Both the position numbers and the translations under genes were made by a program. The notes under the pieces were generated by a model. The model made no database searches. It saw nothing but the letters and a program-made list of their open reading frames with translations, and had not been told where the DNA came from. Below, in pieces: positions 29,461 to 39,579 of a DNA stretch of 64,000 nt (position 1 is its first letter; every line of letters begins with the position of its first letter). The DNA lies in NCBI RefSeq assembly GCF_015101885.1, contig NZ_CP062941.1, positions 3,224,001 to 3,288,000 of the forward strand. Direction: 5' to 3'. This DNA is from Massilia litorea (GTDB lineage Bacteria > Pseudomonadota > Gammaproteobacteria > Burkholderiales > Burkholderiaceae_D).

Positions 29461-31080
29461 CTACAGCGGCGCCACCACGCCCGCGAACTGCAGCAGGTCG
29501 GCCATGCGGAAGTCGCCGGGGTGGCTCGTGGGCAGCGTGGGTTTCCACTGCGGCGCGGCGCGCAGCCAGGACCCGGGGTCTTCCCTGAGCAGGCCGACGA
29601 AGACTTCGCCGACGATGCGCGCGCCGACCGGTCCGAGGCGCAGGCCGTGTTCCATCACCTCGGCTTCCTTCAGGATGTAGAAGAACAGCGGCGTGGAGCT
29701 GGCCAGCGTGGTGCGTGGATCGAGCGCGTAGGGAGCGAGCTCGCTCAGCTGGCTCGGCGCCAGCACCGGCATGTGCATGCTGCGCGCGATGGCCTGGCCG
29801 GACGGGATGCCGAAATTGATGTGGCGGCTCAGGGTGCGGGCCGGCAGTGCCTGGACGCCGTCGTTCGGCAGGCCCGGCGAGGGCGCGCGCGAGCCCGGCA
29901 AATTCATCAGCGGCGACGACAGCCTGGTATCGATGCGCTTGTTCGGACGCATGTTGCCGTCGCCGAAATCGAAGAAGGTCTGCCAGTCGATGAAGCGGCG
30001 CGCCGCCCGCTTGCCGCCGCGCAGGTCGTTCGGATCGGGCGCCGCCGGATTTTCCGTGTCGTCGAAGATGAAGGCGAAGAAGGGTGTGCCGCCGGTGGGG
30101 CCGAAATTGGCGCGGTAGCTGGGGCGCACCTGCGAGTGCCCGAAGCGGTACACGGCGGCATTGAATTCGATCGGGATGCGCGGCATCTCGTGGCCGTCGC
30201 CCATCCTGAAGCGGTTCACGGCGTCCTGCGGCCGGTAGTACTGCAGGCCGTCGCGCAGGATCGCATCGAGCCGCTCCTGGCCGATCGTCAGCGGCAGGAA
30301 CTCATGCAGGATGATCCACTGGTAGTGCCAGGTCACGAGACGGCGCGCGTCGGCGAAGATGCGCTCGGCCGGGGCCCCCCTGTAGGCCGGCTGGGCCGCC
30401 AGGAAATCGGTGATCCGGTTATGGAAGGAGAGCAGGGCAACCTGCATCTGCGAGATGACGAGGTTCTCGTCGTTGCGGCTTTCGGCCACGATGGCATTGC
30501 CCGCGCGGTCGCGCGGCAGGTCGTTGCGCATCGCGCCATGCCGGGACACGGTCTCGGAACCGGGGATGCGCTCGAGCCGGAATTTGATGCGGCCGGAACC
30601 CGTGTCGTACAGTTCGGGCGAACCCGCCGGCCCGTTGCCGTAGACCGAATCGAGGTCGAAGGCCGCGGTGCGGAAGTTCACCGTCTGCGTCGGCGAGGCG
30701 TTCGCGTTCAGGATCGACTTCTTGTCGAAGGTGATGTCGTGGTCGAGGAACTGGCCCAGGAAGGTCATTCCCGCGGTCATGTTCGGGTTGTCCGGATTGT
30801 TCGGGCTGAACACGGATGGATTGAGGATCGACTGGACCGGGTCGGTGAGCTTGTCGCCGGCGTCGATCAGGTCGTTGCGTGCGCCCATGCGCTGCAGCGC
30901 CGCGCGCGCCGTACCGGTCTGCGGCGCGAAGGAGGGCAGGCCGGGAAACATGCGTGTGAATACGTTGTCCGGGTGGGGCGCGCGCGCTGGTTGACGCGCC
31001 GTCACCGTGTCCGCATGGGCGGTAGTTGCAAGCAGAGATAAACCGAATGGCGCGAGCGCCGACAGAAGGTGCTTTCTCAT
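29461..31080 (-). CDS. Secreted animal-type haem peroxidase
   Basis: 539 residues with a signal peptide (MRKHLLSALAPFGLSLLATTAHA). The haem-peroxidase hallmarks of the animal (XPO/cyclooxygenase-like) superfamily are present: distal His114 in GQFLDHDITFD, catalytic Arg202 with Glu205 in SRNDENLVIS, HNRITD at 220-225, and the proximal His315 in YRFGHSQV. Such bacterial enzymes may oxidise halides or phenols with peroxide. The start at 31080 is set by AGGAGT seven bases upstream and the signal. No cognate peroxide-generating enzyme is adjacent. Confidence 0.9.
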   Translation of the reverse strand: MRKHLLSALAPFGLSLLATTAHADTVTARQPARAPHPDNVFTRMFPGLPSFAPQTGTARAALQRMGARNDLIDAGDKLTDPVQSILNPSVFSPNNPDNPNMTAGMTFLGQFLDHDITFDKKSILNANASPTQTVNFRTAAFDLDSVYGNGPAGSPELYDTGSGRIKFRLERIPGSETVSRHGAMRNDLPRDRAGNAIVAESRNDENLVISQMQVALLSFHNRITDFLAAQPAYRGAPAERIFADARRLVTWHYQWIILHEFLPLTIGQERLDAILRDGLQYYRPQDAVNRFRMGDGHEMPRIPIEFNAAVYRFGHSQVRPSYRANFGPTGGTPFFAFIFDDTENPAAPDPNDLRGGKRAARRFIDWQTFFDFGDGNMRPNKRIDTRLSSPLMNLPGSRAPSPGLPNDGVQALPARTLSRHINFGIPSGQAIARSMHMPVLAPSQLSELAPYALDPRTTLASSTPLFFYILKEAEVMEHGLRLGPVGARIVGEVFVGLLREDPGSWLRAAPQWKPTLPTSHPGDFRMADLLQFAGVVAPL

Positions 31081-31384
31081 CTGGTGACTCCTGAAAAAAA
31101 CAGACATTCAACGCGCGCGCGGGGCGCACCCTACACCCATGCATAAGGGAAAAGGATCAGAGGCGTACCGGCCGGGATGGGCGGCAGCAGTGAAAGGGCA
31201 GAGGGAAAGACACAAAACCGAACGAGGAAAACGTTGAAGGGGTTCAGTATCGGTAGCGAAAAAAGGATGTCAAGCAAGGTGAGGCAGCCGGAAATTGCCC
31301 GGCTGATGCCCCTGCCGGCTGGGGGGCGGGGCTAGCGCGGCGCCGCACTCCCGGCGCCGTATTTACGTATCTTTACATCCGACA

Positions 31385-31407
31385 CCGGCCTGTGCGGGAC
31401 AGGCCGG
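31385..31407. terminator. Stem-loop in the peroxidase/binding-protein gap
   Basis: Nine-base-pair perfect stem CCGGCCTGT/ACAGGCCGG with a five-base loop, 17 bases beyond the stop of the binding-protein gene at 31425. No T-run follows on the minus strand, so it is either a rho-type end or a 3' RNA stabiliser. The rest of the 344-base gap (31081-31424) is purine-rich on the plus strand with a second weaker GGCGCC hairpin near 31340-31360 and no gene I can support. Confidence 0.5.
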
Positions 31408-31424
31408 GCGAGCATTCCGAGGGT

Positions 31425-32597
31425 TTATTTCCCTGGATCTTTCTGGTTCGTGAACTGGTCGAACTCGACGTTGTAGGGTTGCCCGTTGACGTTCTCGACC
31501 TTGCGCACGTACACCGTTTGCACCACGTCGCGCGTGGCCGGGTCGATGCTGATCGGGCCGCGCGGGCTCTGGATCTTCATGCCCTTCAGCACCTCCATTG
31601 CCTTGTCGCCGTCGATCTTGCCGTTCAGTTTCTGGCTGACCTGGTAGATCGCGTTCATGCCGTCATACGCTGCGACGGCCATGAAGTTCGGGCGGCCGCC
31701 CTGCGGATTGGCCGCGGCAAAGCTTTTCAGGAAGGCGTCGTTCTCCGGCGATTTATGCGCGGCCGAGTAGTGGAAGGTGGTGATCACGCCCTGGGTGGCG
31801 TCGCCCATGGCCGGCAGCACGTGGTCGTCGGTCAGGTCGCCGGTGGCGATGACCCTGATGCCGGCGGCAGCCAGGCCGCGCTCGCGGTAACCCTTCATGA
31901 AGGCGATGCTCTGCTCGCCGGCGGGCACGAAGACGAACACGGCGTCCGGCTTGGCGTCCTTGATGCGCTGGATGAAGGACGCGAATTCCGGGTTGCGCAG
32001 CGGGACGCGGATCGCTTCCGCCACCGTGCCGCCGTTCTTCACCAGGCGCTCGCTGAAGGCCTTTTCGGCATCGATGCCGGGACCGTAGTCGGCGACGACG
32101 GTAGCGACGGTCTTGATCTTGTTCTTGACCGCCCAGTCGGCCATCGGCGCCGAGATCTGCGGCAGCGTCATCGAGAAGCGCGCGATGTAGTCGGACTTCG
32201 TGGTGATGACGGAGGTGGCCGCGTTCATGATGATCATCGGCTTTTTCGCCTGCTGGGCGATCGGGGCGACGGCCAGCGCTTCCGGCGTGAGGCCGAAGCC
32301 GGCCAGGAAGTCGACCTTGTCGCGCACCACCAGTTCCTGTGCCAGGCGCTTGGCCACTTCCGGCGCCGGGCCGGTGGTGTCCTTGTAGATGATCTGGATC
32401 TTCTTGCCGGCCACGGTATCGCCGTGCTGTGCCATCCAGGCCTTGATGCCGCCCTCCATCTGCTTGCCGTAGTCGGCGAAGGGGCCGGAGAAGGCGGCGA
32501 TCACGCCGACCTTGATGGTGTCCTGGGCCTGCGCGCCGGGCGCGAAGGCGAACAGGGCGGTGGTGGCAAAGGCCGCGGCAATCGTCGTGAATTTCAT
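31425..32597 (-). CDS. ABC-type branched-chain/aromatic acid binding protein (Leu/Ile/Val-binding family)
   Basis: 390 residues. Signal peptide MKFTTIAAAFATTALFAFAPGAQA, then a type I periplasmic binding fold with IKVGVIAAFSGPFADYGKQ. The start at 32597 follows an AGGAGAC site; longer reading upstream has no support. It is a paralogue of the binding protein at 41141 (shared layout throughout, for example RNPEFASFIQRIKDAKPDA against RNPDYSPFLQRVKDAKPDA). It diverges from the porin over a PcaR-like operator, so it probably captures aromatic acids for the Liv-type ABC transporter at 37664-41022. Confidence 0.88.
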   Translation of the reverse strand: MKFTTIAAAFATTALFAFAPGAQAQDTIKVGVIAAFSGPFADYGKQMEGGIKAWMAQHGDTVAGKKIQIIYKDTTGPAPEVAKRLAQELVVRDKVDFLAGFGLTPEALAVAPIAQQAKKPMIIMNAATSVITTKSDYIARFSMTLPQISAPMADWAVKNKIKTVATVVADYGPGIDAEKAFSERLVKNGGTVAEAIRVPLRNPEFASFIQRIKDAKPDAVFVFVPAGEQSIAFMKGYRERGLAAAGIRVIATGDLTDDHVLPAMGDATQGVITTFHYSAAHKSPENDAFLKSFAAANPQGGRPNFMAVAAYDGMNAIYQVSQKLNGKIDGDKAMEVLKGMKIQSPRGPISIDPATRDVVQTVYVRKVENVNGQPYNVEFDQFTNQKDPGK

Positions 32598-32710
32598 GCG
32601 TGTCTCCTGTGGTTGGTCTTGTCGGAAGCGTGTCGTTATCACCACTGCATCATAGCCTGCATGCGCATATTGTTGACAAGCTTTCGTGAGAACCATAGTA
32701 TCGGCTTTGT

Positions 32711-32745
32711 GTTCGATTAACAACCTCTTGTTCGATAATCGAACA
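32711..32745. promoter_or_regulatory. PcaR-like tandem operator between binding-protein and porin genes
   Basis: The main site is a perfect 17-base palindrome TGTTCGATAATCGAACA (32729-32745), 24 bases before the porin start. An imperfect copy GTTCGATTAACAAC starts at 32711. The core matches the 15-base element I recall for Pseudomonas putida PcaR (GTTCGATAATCGCAC) and the palindrome before pcaI at 34989. The IclR-type regulator at 34031 is the obvious binder. Confidence 0.75.
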
Positions 32746-32769
32746 CATCTTATAAAACACGGAGACAAT

Positions 32770-33858
32770 ATGAAGAACACCATCTGCAGCGCCGTCGCGC
32801 TGATGTGCGGCCTGGCCGCGTCCGCAGCCCAGGCACAGACCGCAGTCCAGATCTACGGTATCGTCGACAGCGGCGTTGCACATCTGACCAACGTGAATAG
32901 TGCGGGCGACTCGATCACCAAGGTGCCGTCGCTCACCAGTTCCTTCCCGTCGCGCATCGGTTTCCGCGGCACCGAGGACCTCGGCGGCGGCCTGCAGGCC
33001 TTCTTCGTGCTGGAAAACGGCCTGGCCCTCGACACCGGCACCCAGCAGCAGGGCGGCCGCCTGTTCGGGCGCCAGGCCAACGTCGGCATCAAGGGTGCGT
33101 GGGGTACGGTCACGATCGGCCGCCAGCTGAACATGACCTATATCTCGGGCCTGAAGACCGACGTGCTGGGACCGCACCTGTTCGCGATCGGCAGCATCGA
33201 TCCCTACCTGCCGAACGCGCGCAGCGACAATGCGATCGGCTACATGGGCAATTTCGGCGGCTTCGTGCTGGGCGCAACCTACAGCTTCGGGCGCGATGCC
33301 TCGGCCGCCGGGGGGCCAGCCGCCACCAACTGCGCCGGCGAAGTGGCGGGCGACTCGCGCGCCTGCCGCCAGTACACCGGCCTGGTCGGCTACGAGACGA
33401 AAGCCTGGGGCCTGAATGCCTCGTATGACCGCATGAACGGCAATGTCGGCGCGGCCGGCGGCCTGACCAGCAGCGCCAACACCGACATCCGCAAAACCGT
33501 CAACGGCTATGTGATGTTCGGCCCGACCAAGCTGGGCGGGGGCGTGGTCGACCGCGAGACGAACGCCGCCACGGGCCGCACCGATTCCGACCTGTACTAC
33601 CTCGGCGTCAGCCACCCGATCGGCGCCTTCGTCGTCGACGCCCAGGTCGCACGGCGCGAGACCAAGAACTCGGCCAACGACGTCGACATGTATGTTGCGC
33701 GCCTGACCTATGCGATGTCGAAGCGGACCTTCGTCTATACGGCTGTCGGCCGCATGGATAACAAGGGCGCGTCGGCGGTGGCGCTGGATGCGGGTGGAAC
33801 CGTTGGCGCCGGCCTCGGTCAGAATGGCGTGATGGTCGGCCTGCGCCACCACTTCTGA
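32770..33858 (+). CDS. Outer-membrane porin (Burkholderiales Gram-negative porin family)
   Basis: 362 residues, signal peptide to about SAAQAQ. The start of the barrel, VQIYGIVDSGVAHLTN, and SRIGFRGTEDLGGGLQAFF followed by RQANVGIKGAWGTVTIGRQ are signature stretches; it ends in the outer-membrane C-terminal Phe (LRHHF). A 16-strand trimeric general-diffusion porin is expected. The PcaR-like operator directly over its promoter ties it to aromatic acid uptake rather than housekeeping. A short Cys pair (TNCAGEV and RACRQY) could form an external loop disulfide. Confidence 0.92.
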   Translation: MKNTICSAVALMCGLAASAAQAQTAVQIYGIVDSGVAHLTNVNSAGDSITKVPSLTSSFPSRIGFRGTEDLGGGLQAFFVLENGLALDTGTQQQGGRLFGRQANVGIKGAWGTVTIGRQLNMTYISGLKTDVLGPHLFAIGSIDPYLPNARSDNAIGYMGNFGGFVLGATYSFGRDASAAGGPAATNCAGEVAGDSRACRQYTGLVGYETKAWGLNASYDRMNGNVGAAGGLTSSANTDIRKTVNGYVMFGPTKLGGGVVDRETNAATGRTDSDLYYLGVSHPIGAFVVDAQVARRETKNSANDVDMYVARLTYAMSKRTFVYTAVGRMDNKGASAVALDAGGTVGAGLGQNGVMVGLRHHF

Positions 33859-33887
33859 TCATCGCTGGCTGGTGCGTAACGTAGATT

Positions 33888-33996
33888 CGTAGGGTGGGCA
33901 CTCCGTGCCCACGCGGTGATACGCGACGGCGAGATCGTCGAGCACGATAACGGAGCAGGCACGTATCACGCGTGGGCTCGGAGAGCCCACCCTACG
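33888..33996. repeat. Paired inverted REP-like repeat, copy 1
   Basis: Left arm begins CGTAGGGTGGGCACTCC (33888) and right arm ends GAGCCCACCCTACG (33996); arms of about 35 bases are imperfect inverted copies with a 36-base centre. Each arm contains its own small hairpin (GTGGGC..GCCCAC). The same arm occurs at 41067-41090 (single) and 46194-46299 (pair), always between genes. This is the structure of a REPIN (paired REP) element. It fills the gap between the porin and the IclR gene. Confidence 0.75.
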
Positions 33997-34030
33997 GTGC
34001 GCAGCGGTTAGTAGTCATCCGGACGAGTCT

Positions 34031-34876
34031 CTACGGCAGCAGCACCGCCAATTCCTGCGCACCCCTCTGCAGCACCGGCAGGAATTCTTCGCGCATCCTG
34101 TCGGCGCTGACGCGGCTGGCCTGGGCGCCGACGTTCAGCGCGGCCAGCACCTGGCCCGAGGCGCCGCGCACCGGTACCGCGATCGAGCGCAGGCCCAGCT
34201 CCAGTTCCTCGTCGTTGATCGCATAGCCGTCCTGGCGCACTTGCAGCAGAATCTCGCGCAGGCGCTTCTGGCTGGTGACGGTCTTGTCGGTCATGGGTTT
34301 CAGTCTGGCTTTTGCGAAATACGCGTCCAGCGCGTCGGGCGCCAGGTGCGCCAGCATCACGCGGCCGAGCGAGGTGCAGTAGGCCGGCAGGCGGCTGCCC
34401 GTGTTCAGGGCCACCGACATCACCCGCGAAGCGGCGGAGCGCGCCACGTACAGCACTTCGCCGTCGTCGAGCACGGCCAGCGAACAGGATTCGCCGAGCT
34501 GCGCGCTGATGCCGTTCAGGTAGGGCTGGCTGGAGACCGTGAGCGGTGTGGACGACAGGTAGGAGTAACCTAGTGTCAGTACCTTCGGACGCAGCGAGAA
34601 ATTGTTCAGTTCGGCCTCGACATAGCCGAGCTGCTGCAGTGTGAACAGGCAACGGCGCACGGCGGCGCGCGGGATGCCGGTCTTCTGGCTGATCTGCGCG
34701 ATGGTTTGCGGCTTGCGCGAGTCGCTGAAGGCCTGCACCACGGCCAGGCCGCGCGCCAGCGAGGTCATGAAGCTGGGGTCGGTCAGCGCGTCGATCTGTT
34801 CGGCGATCGTCGGTTCGCGCTCTTCGGGGACTTCAGGGCTGTCGGGCTCGTTTGATTGCATGGTCGATTTTGTCAT
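34031..34876 (-). CDS. pcaR: IclR-family regulator of beta-ketoadipate genes (PcaR-like)
   Basis: 281 residues. A winged helix-turn-helix (TIAQISQKTGIPRAAVRRCL, about residues 58-77) is followed by the IclR effector domain (GESCSLAVLDDGEVLYVAR, RLPAYCTSLGRVMLA, LGLRSIAVPVRG). Pca-type IclR regulators respond to beta-ketoadipate or protocatechuate. It is divergent from pcaIJF, with a perfect operator-like palindrome between. An N-terminal acidic extension of about 30 residues precedes the DNA-binding part; a second ATG at 34861 is possible. Confidence 0.88.
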   Translation of the reverse strand: MTKSTMQSNEPDSPEVPEEREPTIAEQIDALTDPSFMTSLARGLAVVQAFSDSRKPQTIAQISQKTGIPRAAVRRCLFTLQQLGYVEAELNNFSLRPKVLTLGYSYLSSTPLTVSSQPYLNGISAQLGESCSLAVLDDGEVLYVARSAASRVMSVALNTGSRLPAYCTSLGRVMLAHLAPDALDAYFAKARLKPMTDKTVTSQKRLREILLQVRQDGYAINDEELELGLRSIAVPVRGASGQVLAALNVGAQASRVSADRMREEFLPVLQRGAQELAVLLP

Positions 34877-34988
34877 GGCGGGATTTTAATGCAGGGGAGT
34901 GCGCCGGGTCGGATTTATGAGTCGGTCTTTTTTTCTTGACCTTTCGGCCAGCGTGCCACTACACTGGTTGGGCGGTAATCAACCATTA

Positions 34989-35003
34989 GTTCGATTATCG
35001 AAC
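34989..35003. promoter_or_regulatory. PcaR-like operator before pcaI
   Basis: Perfect palindrome GTTCGAT-T-ATCGAAC between the divergent pcaR and pcaIJF genes, 63 bases before the pcaI start. Same core as the sites at 32711-32745. Confidence 0.75.
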
Positions 35004-35065
35004 AACTGCAACATTCTTTCAAGTGCGTCACGCACGATTCGTGCGGTGCACATCAAGGTGGACAC

Positions 35066-35731
35066 ATGATCGATAAAACCTTTGAATCGCTGCAACGTGC
35101 CGTCGCCGACGTGCATGACGGCGCGACCGTCATGATCGGCGGCTTCGGCAATGCCGGCATGCCGGCCCAACTGATCGACGCGCTGATCGAGCAGGGCGCG
35201 CGCGAGCTCACCATCGTGAACAACAATGCGGGCAACGGCGATACCGGCCTTGCCGCGCTGCTGGCTGCCAAGCGGGTGCGCAAGATCATCTGCTCCTTCC
35301 CGCGCCAGAGCGACTCGCACCATTTCGACGCCTTGTACCGCGCCGGCGAAATCGAGCTCGAGCTGACCCCGCAGGGCAACCTGGCCGAGCGCATCCGCGC
35401 CGCCGGCGCCGGCATCGGCGGCTTCTTCACCCCGACCGGCTACGGCACCCTGCTGGCCGAGGGCAAGGAGACGCGCCTGATCGACGGCCGCCACTATGTG
35501 CTCGAGTCGCCGATCCACGCCGACTTCGCGCTCATCAAGGCCCTGAAAGGGGACCGCTGGGGCAACCTCGTCTACCGCAAGACCGCGCGCAACTTCGGCC
35601 CGATCATGGCGATGGCCGCCAAGGTCGCCATCGCGCAAGTGAGCGAGATCGTGCCGCTCGGCGAACTCGACCCGGAAAACATCGTCACGCCGGGCATTTT
35701 TGTGCAGCGCGTGGTGAAGGAGGCAGCATGA
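35066..35731 (+). CDS. pcaI: 3-oxoadipate CoA-transferase subunit A
   Basis: 221 residues. The CoA-transferase family I alpha subunit signature GGFGNAGMPAQLIDALIEQG is seen at residues 26-45. With PcaJ it moves CoA from succinyl-CoA to beta-ketoadipate. Its stop overlaps the pcaJ start (ATGA). The PcaR-like operator lies 63 bases before it. Confidence 0.95.
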   Translation: MIDKTFESLQRAVADVHDGATVMIGGFGNAGMPAQLIDALIEQGARELTIVNNNAGNGDTGLAALLAAKRVRKIICSFPRQSDSHHFDALYRAGEIELELTPQGNLAERIRAAGAGIGGFFTPTGYGTLLAEGKETRLIDGRHYVLESPIHADFALIKALKGDRWGNLVYRKTARNFGPIMAMAAKVAIAQVSEIVPLGELDPENIVTPGIFVQRVVKEAA

Positions 35732-36366
35732 ACCGCTACACGAGAGACCAGATTGCGGCCCGGGTGGCGCAGGACATCTTTGAAGGCGCCTACGTCAACC
35801 TCGGCATTGGCCTGCCGACCAAGGTGGCCAACTTCCTGCCGAAAGACCGCGAAGTCTTCCTGCACAGTGAAAACGGCCTGCTCGGCATGGGCCCCGCGCC
35901 TGCGCCCGGCGAAGAGGACGAAGACCTGATCAACGCCGGCAAGCAGCCGGTGACGATCCTGACGGGTGGCGCCTATTTCCACCACGCCGACTCCTTCGCC
36001 ATGATGCGTGGCGGCCACCTCGACATCTGCGTGCTGGGCGCCTTCCAGGTGTCCGAAAAGGGCGACCTGGCCAACTGGCACACCGGTGCGCCGGACGCGA
36101 TTCCGGCAGTCGGCGGCGCGATGGACCTGGCCCTCGGCGCCAAAAAGGTCTACGTGATGATGGACCACCAGACGAAAACCGGCGAAAGCAAGATCGTGCG
36201 CGAGTGCAGCTATCCGCTCACCGGCGTGGCTTGCGTGAACCGCATCTATACCGACCTGGCCGTACTCGACGTCACCCCGGATGGCCTGCGCGTCGTCGAG
36301 ATGGCGCCGGGCCTTACCTTTGACGAGCTGCAGGCCGCCACTTCCGCGACCCTGCTGGCTTCCTGA
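35728..36366 (+). CDS. pcaJ: 3-oxoadipate CoA-transferase subunit B
   Basis: 212 residues. It has the beta-subunit active-site stretch LHSENGLLGMGPAP with the catalytic glutamate. It forms the heteromeric transferase with PcaI. It overlaps pcaI by four bases and is followed 15 bases later by pcaF. Confidence 0.95.
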   Translation: MNRYTRDQIAARVAQDIFEGAYVNLGIGLPTKVANFLPKDREVFLHSENGLLGMGPAPAPGEEDEDLINAGKQPVTILTGGAYFHHADSFAMMRGGHLDICVLGAFQVSEKGDLANWHTGAPDAIPAVGGAMDLALGAKKVYVMMDHQTKTGESKIVRECSYPLTGVACVNRIYTDLAVLDVTPDGLRVVEMAPGLTFDELQAATSATLLAS

Positions 36367-36381
36367 TTCGAGAGGATGATC

Positions 36382-37584
<1,203 letters not shown>

Positions 37585-37628
37585 GGCAGTACCGCAGCAC
37601 TGAAAAACGATAAGCAGGAGACAAAAGC

Positions 37629-37667
37629 ATGAACCAGCACTTCACGACACAGGGGAGGCGGCCATGA
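37629..37667 (+). CDS. Twelve-residue leader ORF coupled to livH
   Basis: A 12-codon frame (MNQHFTTQGRRP) begins with ATG at 37629, behind a strong AGGAGAC site, and its TGA overlaps the livH ATG (ATGA at 37664-37667). livH has its own weaker GGGGAGG site inside this frame. The layout suggests translational coupling or a leader peptide; whether it is made is unknown. Confidence 0.45.
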   Translation: MNQHFTTQGRRP

Positions 37668-38530
37668 TCGGTAATTTCATCGGCGTCCTCTTCGACGGCA
37701 TCGCCTACGGCAGCCTGTTATTCCTGATCAGCGTCGGCCTCTCGGTCACGATGGGCATGATGAACTTCATTAACCTGGCCCACGGCGCCTTTGCCATGGT
37801 CGGCGGCTATGTCTGCGTCACCTTGCTCAGCAAGCTGGGCCTGCCTTTCCTGGCCACGCTGCCGCTCGCCTTCCTGGCGGCCGCGGTGGTCGGCCTGGTG
37901 CTGGAACGCACCCTGTACCGCCAGCTGTACCAGGCGACCCACCTCGACCAGGTGCTGTTCTCGATCGGCCTGACCTTCATGTCGGTGGCCGGCGCCACCT
38001 TCCTGTTCGGGCCGACCCAGCAGCCTGTGAACCTGCCGGACTGGCTGCGCGGCCAGGTGCACGTCCTCGGCCTGGACCTCGGTTCCTATCGCCTGTTCCT
38101 GATCGGCGTCGTCGTGCTGATCACGCTCGGCCTCTACCTGCTGATCGAGCGTACCCGCTTCGGCGCCCAGATCCGCGCCTCGGTCGACAACCAGACCGCC
38201 GCCGCGGGCCTCGGCATCAACGTCAGCCGCGTCTTTTCGCTGACCTTCGCCCTCGGTTCCGGCCTGGCCGGCCTCGGCGGCGGCCTGGGCATCGACGTGC
38301 TGGGCCTGGACCCGAGCTTCCCCGTGAAATACATGGTCTATTTCCTGCTGGTGGTCGCCGTCGGCGGCGCCGGTTCGATCAAGGGTCCGCTGATCGCGGC
38401 GCTGATCCTGGGTGTGTTCGATGTGGCCGGCAAATACTATGTGCCGGAAGTGGGCGCCTTCGTCATCTACACGCTGATGGTCGTCCTGTTGATCCTGTTC
38501 CCGTTTGGTCTGGTGCGGAGGAAAGCATGA
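37664..38530 (+). CDS. livH: Liv-type ABC transporter permease LivH
   Basis: 288 residues, about eight spans. GIAYGSLLFLISVGLSVTMGMMNFINLAHGAF at the N-terminus (shown by residues 11-42) and the EAA-like ALGSGLAGLGGGLG are typical of LivH. It forms the membrane channel with LivM. The operon livH-M-G-F follows pcaF by about 80 bases and is overlapped throughout, so it probably imports aromatic acids or their ring-cleavage products rather than branched-chain amino acids. Confidence 0.9.
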   Translation: MIGNFIGVLFDGIAYGSLLFLISVGLSVTMGMMNFINLAHGAFAMVGGYVCVTLLSKLGLPFLATLPLAFLAAAVVGLVLERTLYRQLYQATHLDQVLFSIGLTFMSVAGATFLFGPTQQPVNLPDWLRGQVHVLGLDLGSYRLFLIGVVVLITLGLYLLIERTRFGAQIRASVDNQTAAAGLGINVSRVFSLTFALGSGLAGLGGGLGIDVLGLDPSFPVKYMVYFLLVVAVGGAGSIKGPLIAALILGVFDVAGKYYVPEVGAFVIYTLMVVLLILFPFGLVRRKA

Positions 38531-39579
38531 GTGCCTTTTCCACTTCCGCCCTGAAAGCCAAGAGCGCCGCCGGTGCTTCCAATAACGAGCCTGTGACCGC
38601 CATGGACAAATCCGCGCTGCGCCTTCCGAACGACCGCTGGAAGCCGCTCGAGATCGCGTTCTGGCTGCTGCCGGTGGCGTCCTACTTCCTGTTCCCGGAC
38701 TACCTGGTGCTGGTCAGCCAGATCATGATCGTCGGCCTGTTCGCGCTGTCGCTCGACCTGATCCTGGGCTATGCCGGCATCGTCTCGCTCGGCCACGCGG
38801 CCTTCTTCGGGCTCGGCGCCTATACGGCCGGCCTGCTGTCCGTGCACGGCTGGGGCGAGCCGATTTCCGGGGTGCTGGCGGCGGCAATCGTCGCCGGCAT
38901 CGTGGGCTTCATCGTCAGCTTCCTGGTCGTGCGCGGCCAGGACCTGGCGCGCCTGATGGTCACGCTCGGCATCGGCCTGATGCTGTTTGAAGCGGCCAAC
39001 AAGGCTGCCTTCATTACCGGCGGGGTCGACGGCCTGTCGGGCATGGCCACGGGGAAGCTGTTCGGCGTGTTCGAGTTCGACCTGTATGGCAAGACCGCCT
39101 TCTGGTACAGCTTCGGCGTGCTGTTCCTCCTGTTCGTGGTGCTGCGCCGCCTGGTGAATTCTCCCTTCGGCATGTCGCTGCGCGGCATCCGCGAAGGCGG
39201 GCGGCGCATGCCGGCGATCGGCGCCAACGTCGACCGCCGCCTGAAAGCCATCTTCACCATCGGCGCGGCGGTGGCCGGCGTGGCGGGCGCCTTGCTGGCG
39301 CAGACGACCCAGTTCGTCGGCCTCGACGTACTCGGCTTCCCGCGTTCGGCGGAACTCCTGATCATGCTGGTGCTGGGCGGGACCGGCCGCCTGTACGGCG
39401 CGCTGATCGGCGCGGCCGTGTTCATGGTGGCGCAGGACAAGATCTCGGGGCTCGATCCGGCCTACTGGCAGTTTTATATCGGCCTGTTCCTCGTGCTGAT
39501 CGTGCTGTTCGCACGCGGCGGGATCATGGGCGGCGCGGAAAAAATCTTCGCGCGATTCAAACCTAAGGAGCCAGCATGA
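38527..39579 (+). CDS. livM: Liv-type ABC transporter permease LivM
   Basis: 350 residues. An N-terminal soluble stretch of about 30 residues precedes the spans; LGYAGIVSLGHAAFFGLGAY is the LivM signature. The start at 38527 overlaps the livH stop (ATGA), but an internal ATG at 38602 (MDKSALRLPNDRW) would remove the unusual extension and cannot be excluded. It overlaps livG by four bases. Confidence 0.9.
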   Translation: MSAFSTSALKAKSAAGASNNEPVTAMDKSALRLPNDRWKPLEIAFWLLPVASYFLFPDYLVLVSQIMIVGLFALSLDLILGYAGIVSLGHAAFFGLGAYTAGLLSVHGWGEPISGVLAAAIVAGIVGFIVSFLVVRGQDLARLMVTLGIGLMLFEAANKAAFITGGVDGLSGMATGKLFGVFEFDLYGKTAFWYSFGVLFLLFVVLRRLVNSPFGMSLRGIREGGRRMPAIGANVDRRLKAIFTIGAAVAGVAGALLAQTTQFVGLDVLGFPRSAELLIMLVLGGTGRLYGALIGAAVFMVAQDKISGLDPAYWQFYIGLFLVLIVLFARGGIMGGAEKIFARFKPKEPA

